Of a stretch of 64,000 bases of DNA, positions 46,999-57,788 are shown in pieces (position 1 is the stretch's first letter; each line of letters begins with the position of its first letter). The notes beneath the pieces were generated by a model. It saw only the letters and a program-made list of their open reading frames with translations. It did not search any database and was not told the origin of the DNA. The position numbers and the translations under genes were made by a program. Origin of the DNA: Chanodichthys erythropterus (lineage: Eukaryota > Chordata > Actinopteri > Cypriniformes > Xenocyprididae); contig NC_090223.1 in the NCBI RefSeq assembly GCF_024489055.1, forward strand, positions 22,368,425-22,432,424, written 5' to 3'.

Positions 46999-48543
46999 CA
47001 GTTTTTTACGATTGCTTAAGCACAATTTTGAAAACAGGGCCCGGTTTGTCAAAACACTACACACAATTAATACAACCCTACACCAAAGTAGCACAACACT
47101 TCAGATCATTTGCAAAATGGAACACTTTTGTCAAAACCATACACAACTTTATAAAAACAATATTTTGTTACCATACGAAACACACACATTTCATATGACT
47201 TTAATCTTTTTGAACCAGTTACACACTGCTGTTGCTAACCTAAAACACTTTTAGCAAGTCTAATTCTCAGTGATTAGAGTACTGTAAATGAAGTACACGG
47301 AGAAAGTGCAACTATACAATAGTTCACCAAACACTACACAAGACCAATGCTGCAGACTGAGAAAATATCATTGATTTCTCTCCATATACCCAAATCAGTC
47401 AACATGGAGAATAACAACAAAACATGTCCCAGTTGTCATGCTACTACAGTAGTGTGCATAACACTGTTAGCTCAGCAAACAACAGACAAATGTAAAATAC
47501 TGTATCCAGTACAGGTTACAATTACAGTAAATAACAACAACAACAAACATAAAAAATCATCTGAAAAAACTGACAATATTGTACAGAAAATACTACAGTA
47601 AACATACTATACATTATCTCCTCGCCTAGCTGGATCTGGCCATAGCGCTTCATCCACATCACAGGCAATGTCCTCTCTCGCAAGTGAGGGAAGAATCTTT
47701 TTGAAGAATCTTCTTGAAAGGTGAATTCATCCTTGCACACACCCTGCATCAATTAGGTCAGGCCTTCTCCATGAATGAGGCACATCCTGACATAGGGCTG
47801 GAGATTGTAAACCTTCCATGCCAAAAAAGCAAACAAACAAACAAACAAACAAATAAAAAACTCAATGGGTTTAAGGAAGGGACAGCATGGGATGTATTAG
47901 AGTGAAAATTGTGGATGCTAATGAAACCAGTTTTGGACCAGAGCAGATAGGTGGAAATTTACATTGTCCCCATAAGACAATGTATCTCATCTGTGATGAT
48001 TTTGTGCAGTCTGTCTGAAATGTGAATATGTGGGCCGTGTTGTAAGGGTCTAAGTTGGCATGCTGGTGGAGGACTGCAACATATATTATGATGTCAACAC
48101 CACGGTGGCCCAGGACATTCAAAATGATGTTTCTCCCTCTCCCTCTTTCTGCAACATTGCCTTTCATTTTGATGAAGATACATAAACTCACTCTCTTGCC
48201 TTTTTATTGTACTTGCACCTGATTGTTGAGTTTACAGTTAAGCACCTAAGTGTCTGCACACCTGACGGCTGTGTTTGATCAATTGGTTTATAGGGGTGGT
48301 ATTTTGGAAAGTAGTGTCTTGAAATGGCAAAGAAGTGACATTATGTTTGATTTCTGCGTCTAATGTAGAGAAGTGTGCTTAGTGTTGTGCAAAACAATGT
48401 GTGTAGTGTTTTGCAAAAAGTGTGAGGCTGAGAATGTGCTTATAGTTGTGCAGATCTGGGCTGAGGTTTTGCTCCTTGAGTGTAGAGTTTCAGTAATTGT
48501 GTGTTATTTTTAATTTTAGTGTGTAAGCAATCGTAAAAAACTG
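46999..48543 (-). mobile_element. Tc1/mariner-type DNA transposon with TA target duplication
   Basis: The ends are inverted, CAGTTTTTTACGATTGCTTA and its complement, flanked by TA at 46997-46998 and 48544-48545. V12psi shows the uninterrupted site (GTTCTTAAACTC). A decayed transposase runs on the minus strand. Confidence 0.85.
47620..48200 (-). pseudogene. Tc1/mariner (IS630-like) transposase, decayed
   Basis: Minus-strand fragments read RGRNIILNVLGHRGVDII, LHQHANLDPYNTAH and QMRYIVLWGQCKFPP (frameshifted WDNV.FH catalytic region), then WKVYNLQPYVRM and RFFPHLRE. The HTH N-terminus is missing and several frames are used, so it is inactive. Confidence 0.75.
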
Positions 48544-48626
48544 TAAACTCAAAACACAATATGGGCACTTTGTACAGTTACATTACAGTTTTTTTCAGTT
48601 GCTAAGAAGCATTGTTCAATATGTTG

Positions 48627-49868
48627 TTAATGCGCATGACAATCTTGGCCACTGATGACTCCTCGCTTCGTATGGAGTTGGGCAATGCGACATAGGTGAA
48701 AGAATGCAGATTTGGTTATAGAGGAAATATGAGACTGAAAGGAAAGGGTGGAGTCAATGATTACACCTAAATTTTTAACAGTATTGGATGTTTTGATATG
48801 AGAACCATCTATTTCACAGGTGAGATTTGTAGAAATATGGCTAGTAAGTGAGGGAGTTCCAATGAAAATAATCTCAGTTTTGTCCATGTTGAGTTTTAGA
48901 AAATTTGAATAAAGCCAATTTTTTATTTCTTTAACACAAGCAGAGATTTTGTCTGTTTGGGGAGGTAGAGTAGGTGTGCAGATTGAGTATAATTGAATGT
49001 CATCAGCGTAAAAATGATAGTTAAGACCGTGATGTTGTAAAATCTGACCAAGTGGTATAATGTAAATTGTGAATAATAACGGCCTGAGAACGGATCCCTG
49101 GGGAACACTTCTCTTCAGGGGGACAGTCAGTGATCGAAAATCCTTAACTGAGATGTAAAATTGTCTGTCAGAGAGATAGGAAGAAAACCAAGAAAAAGCA
49201 GAACCAGAAATACCCAAATCAGAGAGACGAGAAACAAGCAATTCATAGGAGACAGTGTCAAATGCAGAGCTGAGATCAAGTAACAGAAGTATAGACAGAA
49301 AACCAGAATCAGCAGAAAGCAGTAGATCATTCACAACCTTTACAAGTGTAGTTTCGGTACTATGGAGGGGGCGAAAACCAGATTGAAAGGGATCGAAGAG
49401 ATTATTTTCAACTAGAAAAGACTGGAGTTGGGAGGCAACAGTGCTTTCCAGTAATTTTGCTATGAAGGGTAAATTTGAAATAGGACAGTAATTAGATAGA
49501 ACAGAGGGGTCGAGGCTGGGTTTCTTGAGAACAGGGGTAACTGCAGCAGTTTTGAGTGGCAGAGGAAATGAAGCAGAGGTAAGAGATGTATTGATGAAGT
49601 GAAAGATAGGTGCAGAGATGTAAGAATGGCAAAGTTTCAGAATAGAAGTAGGAGCAGGATCAATTTGACAGGAAGAAGAGTTGGATTTCAAAATTAACTT
49701 AGAGACAGAAGATGGGGTTGTCAAAGTAAAACAAGACAGAGTTTGACTGGATAGATTTGGTGGATAGTTGAGCTTTGTATCAGTAGAGAAGCATTGGTGG
49801 ACAGCATCTGTCTTTTCAAGCAAATAGTCCAGAAAAGAACAGCAAAGCTCATTAGAAGCTAAAGTCAA
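48627..49868 (-). pseudogene. L2-like LINE ORF2, reverse transcriptase part
   Basis: A 413-codon frame with the RT blocks of an L2-clade non-LTR element: NLPFIAKLLE, FQSGFRPLHSTETT, LLLDLSSAFDTV, SVPQGSVLRPLLF and the catalytic FYADDIQLY. The usual Gly in QGSVLGP is Arg. The C-terminus is lost after FFHLCRIAQL at about 48650. The endonuclease part lies upstream in the same strand, separated by a 215-bp insertion. Confidence 0.88.
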
Positions 49869-50079
49869 GTCAAGTCAAATTTATTTATATAGCGCTTTTT
49901 ACAATTGGTAATTGTTTCAAAGCAGCTTTACATATTAGAAGCACAAAAAAAAGAGAAGTGGTTAAAAATAAGCTGTACAAACAAGCATGGTAATATGTAA
50001 CATATACAAGATGGTGCTACATTAAGCCAATGTCGGCTGACTCCCAGGGGTGGAAAAAAAAACCCTAGGAGAAAAACCC
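49865..50079. mobile_element. 215-bp SINE-like insertion inside LINE ORF2, 8-bp TSD
   Basis: AGCTAAAG is duplicated at 49857-49864 and 50080-50087. The insert starts TCAAGTCAAGTCAAATTTAT, includes ATATAGCGCTTTTTACAA and ends CCCTAGGAGAAAAACCC. Removing it by eye reconnects the two ORF2 halves. Similar terminal sequence occurs at about 19977. Confidence 0.75.
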
Positions 50080-50087
50080 AGCTAAAG

Positions 50088-51147
50088 AGTCTTGAGGTGG
50101 AGGTTTAGTGAGCTTATTTATTGTATTGAATAATGCTTTTGGCCTGTTACTTGATTTATTAATTGTGGCAGAGACAAAACTAGAGCGAGCTGAGATAAGA
50201 GCAGATTTGTATATTTTGAGATGATCGAGAAAGGCTAAATAATGTACAGTAAGACCAGTTTTTCTATAGAGATGCTCAAGCCGTCTACCAGTAGCTTTGA
50301 GAATACGGAGCTCAGGGGTATACCAAGGAGAACAGTGTGTGGAAGGGACACTTCTGGTCTTAATAGGAGCATGCTGCTGTAAGATTTCAGAAATTATGGA
50401 GTGATAGTTAGATAATATCATGGAAGGAGAAGAAATATCAAAGACATCTGAGAGGTTTGAAGAAACGATAGAGGTACATAATGGTGCAGTATCAATAGCT
50501 TTCAGATTGCGGTATGAAATAACAGTTTTAAGGCATTTCTTACGCATAGGCAGACTTAAGCTAAAATCAAGAAGTTTGTGATCAGAGATACCAGTATCAG
50601 AAGAAGAGATGGAACAGATATCAACCCTTGATGTACATATTAGATCGAGGATATGACCACGAGTATGGGTAGGAAAATGAACATGCTGAGTCAGATTAAA
50701 ACATTCAAAAACAGACATTAATTGATTAGTGTTAGAACAAACAGTATCGACATGAATATTGAAGTCACCAAGCAGGAGAATGGGAAATGACAATGAACAG
50801 GCAAAGGTTAACAGTTCACTGAGTTCAGAAAAAAAGTTGGACAGGGCTTTAGGAGGACGATACAGCAGGATAATTATAAGAGAGTCAGCTTTTAATACCA
50901 TATATTCAAATGAATTGGTATCATGAAAATGAAGTTGCGTGAGACAGAGATTGTCCCGGTAAATGACAGCGAGACCACCCCCTTTAATATGCAGACGAGG
51001 TCTGGACAGATATTGATATCCTTCAGGTGCGAGAAGATTCAGCTGCAGAAAATGATCCAGAACTTGCCAAGTTTCAGTGAGAAGAAAAATGTCAAGCTTA
51101 TTGTCAGTGATAATGTCATTGAGATAAGGGGCTTTGTCCGATATTGA
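50088..51147 (-). pseudogene. L2-like LINE ORF2, endonuclease part
   Basis: The open frame upstream of the RT encodes an apurinic-type endonuclease: FLLTETWQ near the start, RPPKALSNFF, LLGDFNIHVD and a GISDHKLL motif holding the catalytic Asp-His pair. The frame is continuous until the 215-bp insert adds a stop. The start is not clear because no ATG precedes the domain. Confidence 0.85.
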
Positions 51148-52190
51148 TCAACAGTTCAGAAGCGCAAAATGACGATGCAGGGAATTCAAGTTAGCGGTAC
51201 GTTGTTGGGCATCAGTGAGATAAATTAAAGAGCGATGTGTAGTATTGCCGGTGGGTACTTGTCTGGGCATGGACGACGATCTATGATTAGTCCAAATGGA
51301 CAAAGGAGTATTAGGCTTAGAGCAATAGGTACTCCTGAAGACACGCCGTGAGCGGTGTATGTATTGATGGCGCCGGAGAATCCCTAGACTCCGGCAGCAT
51401 TCATACGTCACAGAATCGAGACGCGGGTGGCAGTTCAAGGCCCTTAGCTGCGATGGTAAATATCCAATATCCATTTTGGAAGTGAAAAAAATGAGACAAA
51501 AGAAAAAGAAAAAGTTTTGCCCTAGGCATTATAGTACTAAGCAAATGCGAGCCGATCACAGGCAAAAACCACGTTAGCCAGACCCTGAAACGCCACTTCA
51601 CCAAGAACAGCAAACTAAATAGGAGATAACACACCCAGATAGCAAGCAATTAAACGAACAGCGAAACCGACTGAGAGAGCGGTGACTCACCCAACCGAAG
51701 AGCTGAACGTGGTGGAGACATTAGCAGGCAGAGGGCTCGCAGCAGCCCAGCGGCAAGCTCATGGACAACAGGAGTTTGAAAATGACAATAGTCCAGTTTA
51801 AAGGTCAGCAGTGAGAAATTGAGTAATCCAATACTGACAAAAATAATCCGAACAGAACAGTAGAAAAACATTTCAGAACAAACAAACAGTCCAGGTGCGA
51901 AGCGGCAGCACAGACGCGCACAGCGTTCTCGACCCGGAAGTGGTAGTGTGAGCCTCCGTCCACTTCTCACGCCGTTTAGGTGAGGACGACGCGTGTTGCC
52001 TCCAGGGGACGCCCTAGCTTGATCCAAATGTTGATGTGACATTGCCATAGATGCGACACAGAAATACTTTGGCCGGTGGGTCGCTTCATTTGATGTCAAA
52101 GACCCTCACCGTTGGTTGGAATCCAGCCGGCACCGCATGGAGGTGGTGATGGGGTTTTGCCGGCCTGGAGGTGGTGATGGGGTTTTGCCG
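51148..52190 (-). mobile_element. 5' region of the L2-like LINE
   Basis: More GC-rich than its surroundings, without a recognisable ORF1. It ends in a 28-bp direct duplication (GGCCTGGAGGTGGTGATGGG type) at about 52137-52190, as LINE 5' ends sometimes do. The outer boundary is uncertain. Confidence 0.5.
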
Positions 52191-52269
52191 GTTTTATACT
52201 TGAAAAAAGAGGGAAAAAAACTCCAGGGCTGAAATGATAATAAAAAAAGAATAAATACAATACATTCTA

Positions 52270-53380
52270 CACATTACTGTAACAACATGTGTAGTTGTTC
52301 ATTATAGTAAATTACAGTGATGGTTCTAATCTGCTCTCTCTCTTGCATTTGGCCACAAGTTCTCATCAACATCACATCTGATGTCGTCTCTGGCAATGCA
52401 TCTTGGAAAGTACCTCCTGGAATGTCTAATCCATCCCTGGCAGTCTTCAGGAGAAATGTCTCCACACCCCGCATTCATTGCCTCCAGTAAAGTCATCTGG
52501 TCATGTGGATGGTGGTCATAAACCTTCCACCTCCACGCAGAAAATAACTCCTCTATGGGGTTTAAGAAAGGGGATTATGGAGGCAGGTATAATACTGACA
52601 TCCTGGGATGTGCCGCAAACCACTCTGACTGCAGCAGAGTAATGGAATGCCACATTATCCCACACAACAATGAAGTTTGATGCCCTTTGGCTTCTCTCCT
52701 TGGCTGGCATAAGTCAAATATGTAGGTCATTTAGAAACTAAATGAGCCTCTCTGTATTGTAGGGGCCAATGAGTGGTTTGTGTAACAGCAAATTTTCATT
52801 GGACATTGCTGCACACATCGTGATGTTAGCTCCCCTTTGGCCTGGGACCTCCACAGTCACCCTCTGTCCAATTACATTTCTTCCCCTGCATCATGTTTTT
52901 GCCAGGTTGAATCCAGCTTCAACCACACAGATAAAAGTATGTGGAGTTCATCTGGCTTCCATCTCCATTACCCTCTACATTGCAAACAGTTTCACAGTAA
53001 TTGACATTGTGCATCAATGTGTATGTACCCTGTTTGGTTACTGAACAGACATCTTACCTGGACATATTGATACCGGAGTTCTTTCACACGTTCACTGTTT
53101 CTCTCAAAGGGTACAGTGCACAGTTGCTTCATCCTTATTTTATGTTTCTCTAGGACTCTGGCGATTGTTGTTGGGCTAACCATATTCACATTTACAAAAG
53201 TACCATTGTCTGCCAGCACTCTCTCCCAAATTTCCCGCAGTTTTATTGCCAATTACCATATCCACAATGGCAATTTCTGGCGCATCAGAAAAGATTCTCT
53301 CCCTCCTCTCGCGGGTAACCTTTGGATCCTACAGTACTGGCCAACAAATTCTGTTCCAAACTATCTCCTTTTATACTAAA
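52270..53380 (-). pseudogene. Tc1/mariner (IS630-like) transposase, most complete copy, broken
   Basis: Minus-strand pieces in order: LREIWERVLADNGTF and TIARVLEKHKIRMKQL (helix-turn-helix region), VPFERNSERVKELRYQYVQ, FIVVWDNVAFHYSAAVR (catalytic Asp region), a degraded PYSPFLNP-like segment, and a C-terminus near 52274-52474. Frameshifts and stops separate the pieces. The L2 LINE lies inside or beside this older element. Confidence 0.75.
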
Positions 53381-54177
53381 TCATGGTAATGAGACTAAGG
53401 CAGCACACCTGGGTGGAATTTCAGCTAAAATTGCAATTAGTATGTAATGATTATTTTTTAAATTCTTGGCTATGAATTGAGAATATTTTAAAATAATTAC
53501 TGCATAAATGCTTGGAATTTGCCATCATTCTGTTTTGAATGTGTTTTTAATAATTTTGAATGCAGTGTGTTAGCATTAGAAAAATGTGCTGGAAATACAT
53601 AGTATTTTGCATGTTGTGGAGCACAAATGGGAAAAGAGTTCCTGAATTTTGAAAAGTGTGGTCACTGAATGCATTTTGTCTGAAAGCAATGAAAAATGGT
53701 TCACAGTTTGGTCTGCATTGACTTCTGTTTCGCTGACTGTGTGAAGAGTTTTGAAAACAACACAGAGGAGCAGAGAGAAAAATTGTGTGTTGTGTTTTGC
53801 AAAAAGTGTTTTATGAAATTGAAAACTGAGTTGAAGGCAGTGCATTCGTGTATTTGGTGTGTGGTTCCAATGCAGAAATTGTGTGAAAGTAAAGATTTTG
53901 TGTGTTGAAAAAAACTGTAACAAAAATATGGTTTTGGGCAGAAAATGAACTATTTGGCTAATTGTGTGATGTACAGTAGGTTGTTGCAGTGTTAAGAGTT
54001 TAGAAAAAGAACTTTAAGTGTGGGTAAACGCTTAAAAAAAAAGATGTAAATATACTAACTGTAAACTGTACAAGCTACCCATATTGCACATTGAATTCAA
54101 GAACATGTGAGATGTGTGGAAAAGCAGAAGTAAATGTGAGCAGTGAGGAGGTTTTTGTCATGCTGTGAATCACTGTG

Positions 54178-54641
54178 ATACGAACTCTTTAGCAGAGTCG
54201 TCCCATGTGCTGCAATAATACACTGCAGAATCACCAACATCCACATTATTGATTGACAGATGACAGTCAGACTTGGACGGATAAGATACTGTAAATTTAG
54301 GAGAGGAGAATCCAGATCCATATTTAGGCGAGCTCCAGCTGTGGTACGAGTTTAAAACAAACTGAGGCGTTCCTTCTGCGACCTGTTTATACCAGCGTCC
54401 ACCATCAGTAGAGCTGCCTGTGTTACAGTCCAGTGTAGCTGTTTGTCCTTTATTGACTGTGATTAATGGACTAAGTCACTACAGTCACTCCACTGACACC
54501 TGCAGAATAAACACACCATTAATGAGACTCAATACTCACGTATGACATATTCATGATCATATCAGAAGTGCATCTTTAACTGCAGTCTAGTGACGTCTTA
54601 CATGACAGAGTGATGAAGAGGATGATGAAGACTGACAGCAT
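54178..54641 (-). pseudogene. IgL variable pseudogene V11psi (third V subfamily)
   Basis: The leader (54602-54641, MLSVFIILFITLS, GTAAG donor) is intact. The V exon (54178-54499) is 5 nt shorter than its relatives: a 2-bp deletion in FR1 creates VVT-stop. The rest is recognisable: LDCNTGSSTDGGRWYKQ, then SGFSSPKFTV and DSAVYYCSTWDDSAKEFV. This is the fullest member of the subfamily whose relics lie at 2494-2710 and 14781-15000. The 12-RSS is intact (heptamer 54171-54177, nonamer 54150-54158). The octamer is at 54792-54799. Confidence 0.9.
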
Positions 54642-54791
54642 GATGTGAGTGTGTGATGTGAGCCGACTGAACAGAGCAGAGCGATCCGAGATGAGCCATA
54701 AGAGACTGAAGAGGGAGGAGCCTCAGTGACATCATCATTCATCATCACACACATCATCAGAAACATCACTGAGTGATTGACAGATTAACAT

Positions 54792-54799
54792 ATTTGCAT
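54792..54799 (-). promoter_or_regulatory. Immunoglobulin promoter octamer upstream of V11psi
   Basis: Perfect ATGCAAAT on the minus strand, about 150 bp upstream of the V11psi leader ATG. Confidence 0.8.
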
Positions 54800-55069
54800 A
54801 AACTCCATTATTATCAATGGTTTTTGAGTCTCAAACATACTGGATTGAATCTTCCTTCTGTAAGAGGTTTGCTTTACAAAAGAGTTTCTTCTTCATTAAA
54901 ATAACTCAAGTAACAAAAACAAAAGATTGATAAGCTTCTGATGTTCAGAAATAATCAAAACCCGTCATAGATGAGTGTCACTTTGCCAGTATTTTTCATT
55001 CATTTTATTGCTCTTTTATTATTGTTCATGTACAGATGAAGATTATTTGTTGTTAACACTCTTGTCTGG

Positions 55070-55288
55070 TTGGATGAACAGATGAAAAGAGACAGAGAAA
55101 CTGATCATTTGCATGGAGCGGATTATAACAGCAGGTGTTTCCTGTGTGTCACGACTGAACTTCCTGTCCTGAAGAAAATCTCCACAGCTCACTGCGTCTG
55201 CAGAAGACAAACTTCAGCATCAACTTCACACCATATTCACATGAATGTCAGGCCATCAGGAGCATTTTGATCATTATAGTTTAGATCG
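55070..55288. promoter_or_regulatory. Candidate IgL enhancer block, copy 4
   Basis: Near-identical to 3822-4040, octamer at 55107-55114. It lies between divergent V11psi (-) and V12psi (+), showing the arrangement the V10 side had before the LTR insertion. Confidence 0.5.
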
Positions 55289-55994
55289 TAACTTTACTGT
55301 ATCAAATAATAGTCATTTCTGCATCTGTCACTAACTCTCTAGTTCATTATCAGTCATGTGATCGTCTCCATCTGTGTAATTCATCTCTCCACCATATTCA
55401 GACATTCATCTCTGATCTTCACAGATGATCTTCTCTAGCAGTAACACTAGTTTTGAAATAAACATTTGAAATCTGATCAAATACACAAGAATGGTTAAAC
55501 ATCATGTTCATTCATCACACATATCCTCTAACAGCTAATAGTTGACAGTTGAATCTGTTCAAGAATCATGTAATCGTTCTGTCAGAAGAGCAGATCAGTT
55601 TGACTAATGCAGATAACCAGGAATCTCAGCTGAAGTGAAGAGAGACAAAATACAGTCAAGTTCATTTCATTAAGAAACACATTCAGTATCATCTGCTGTT
55701 CACTGATGTGTTTGAATGTAGCAGATTATCCATGTTAATACAGACAGTTTATATATCACTTATTAGAGAATTGTCATTGAACTATAATATTCATTTATAG
55801 AGGAAACATGATTTCCCCCTCATATATTAAGTAAGAATATTAAATCACTCTCTGTTTGATCAGGAGGATGAAATGATTGGCTGAACTCTAGTGATCCTCC
55901 CTCTTTCAGAGTTTCTCTTCCTCATATATGAGTTTCTCCATCTCTCTTATTCTCTTCATCTCTCCACTAAACTCAAACTGCTCATCACAGGAAG

Positions 55995-56448
55995 ATGCTG
56001 ATCATTTTCTCCTTCACTCTCCTCTCTCTTCTGTCATGTAAGTTACACATTTCACTACAAACATGTTTTTCTTTCACGGGTGTCAAAATTGATTAATTTT
56101 ATTTATTATAATTTTACAGGTGTCAGATGTGCAAAAGTGGTCAGAAACCCTCTGTGCTGACAGAACAAAAAGGGAATTCTGTGAATATGGATTGTAACAT
56201 TGAAAAGGATGAGAGTAATTATGTCAGCTGGTATAAACAGACTCCAAATTCAGCTCCTCAGTTTGTGTTGAGATACTATCAGTCACACGGCTCCCCTAAC
56301 AAATATGGAGATGGTTTTTCCTCCAGCCGCTTCACATCTACAACTCAGGCAAAAATTGATTTTCGTCTGATCATTAGTAATGTGGATGTTGGTGATTCTG
56401 CAGTGTATTACTGTCACACATGGGACAACACTGCTAAAGAGGAGGTAT
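55995..56448 (+). pseudogene. IgL variable pseudogene V12psi (KVVTQKPS subfamily)
   Basis: The leader (55995-56037, MLIIFSFTLLSLLS, GTAAG donor) is intact. In the V exon (56120-56448) a 4-bp deletion (ACTC of TCACTCAGAAA) shifts the frame at VVT, and a stop follows within a few codons. Downstream, in the other frame, everything is conserved: MDCNIEKDE, VSWYKQTP and DSAVYYCHTWDNTAKEEV. The 12-RSS is heptamer 56449-56455 and nonamer 56468-56476. One short indel is the only defect seen. Confidence 0.9.
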
Positions 56449-56892
56449 CACAGTGATTCACAGCATGACAAAAACCTCCTCACTGCTCACATTCACTTCT
56501 GCTTTTACACACGTTCTTAAACTCAAAACACAATATGGGCACTTTGTACAGTTACATTAATACAGTAAACACTGAAAAGTAAAAGTAATGTTTTGATGGA
56601 TGCTTACATTTACTTAGGATATCTGTTTTCTATATTTTATATAAAGCAAATATATAGCATATCTAAAACAAGAAAAGATGTGCAGTAGTGACAGATGAAT
56701 TATCTTTTCTAGTGGAAGAAGTGAGCTGTGACTGTGCTTCACCGACACACTTTTCACTTTGTTTCATGTAATTTAATTTTATTAATGAGAAGTTTGTAGG
56801 TATTGGTACGTATTTTGCGATTTGCAAAAATGTTGACATACATAGGTATGTTTTTTTTTTCCAATAAGCCTGTATTGTATAAACCAGGATGT

Positions 56893-56895
<3 letters not shown>

Positions 56896-56961
<66 letters not shown>
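56896..56961. repeat. (TA)n microsatellite
   Basis: Uninterrupted TA run of 66 bp in the V12psi 3' flank, lying inside the decayed CACTGTAAAA-type element. Confidence 0.97.
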
Positions 56962-56963
<2 letters not shown>

Positions 56964-57788
56964 TTAAAATGTACAGTAAAAAAACAGCACTTTACCGTAA
57001 AAATATGGTAGCTATACGTTTTAGGTTTTATGGACAGCACTTAGTTTACGGTCTATTTTACAGATCAAAATGTTATTATTTAAAGGTTTATATTGTAATA
57101 ATTATTACATTATTATTTATTTTAGCTATTAAAATATATTAACCATTCTATACACCACTGATTAACAAGATATATTACAATTTTTTTTTTTTTTTTTAAA
57201 TTGTTGTCTTACAGTTTTACTCAGTCGATTGGACACATTTCTCTAAACTCAGTTCACTGCTCTCAGAACAAACACTCATCTAAACACTCATCTCAATCAA
57301 TTGTACTTTACTGCATAATGAAGCTCTGTGTTTATTTCTGCTAATGCATGTATTAAAAGTAAATATTATCATCAAAACTACAGTTGTGTTCTCTGTTGAT
57401 TTTATAACAGCAATAGACACACAAATATACTAAAGAAAAAACATGTTTATCATAAAATTCTTCAATGAGGAGTTTTATTTCCCCAACCACAAAATGTTAC
57501 ACAAATATGCAGCAAATGTTTACTGCAGTACTGTGATCACTCTTCTGATTTGTTCACGCTTCTGATTTATATCTGGCCTGAGAATTTCATTACAGAATAT
57601 ATTCGTATCATGCATTATGAAAAAAAAAAAATGAATCCGGTTCTTCTGCCTCAACATCTCCACAGGCCTCTTCCATTGTGGTGGTTATTGTCTAAACATG
57701 ACATTGAAAACAAATGTTGCCATCCTCAGTCTTCTTGAACTTCAATTCTGAAAAATATTTGGACATTTACAGAACATGCCGATCTATA

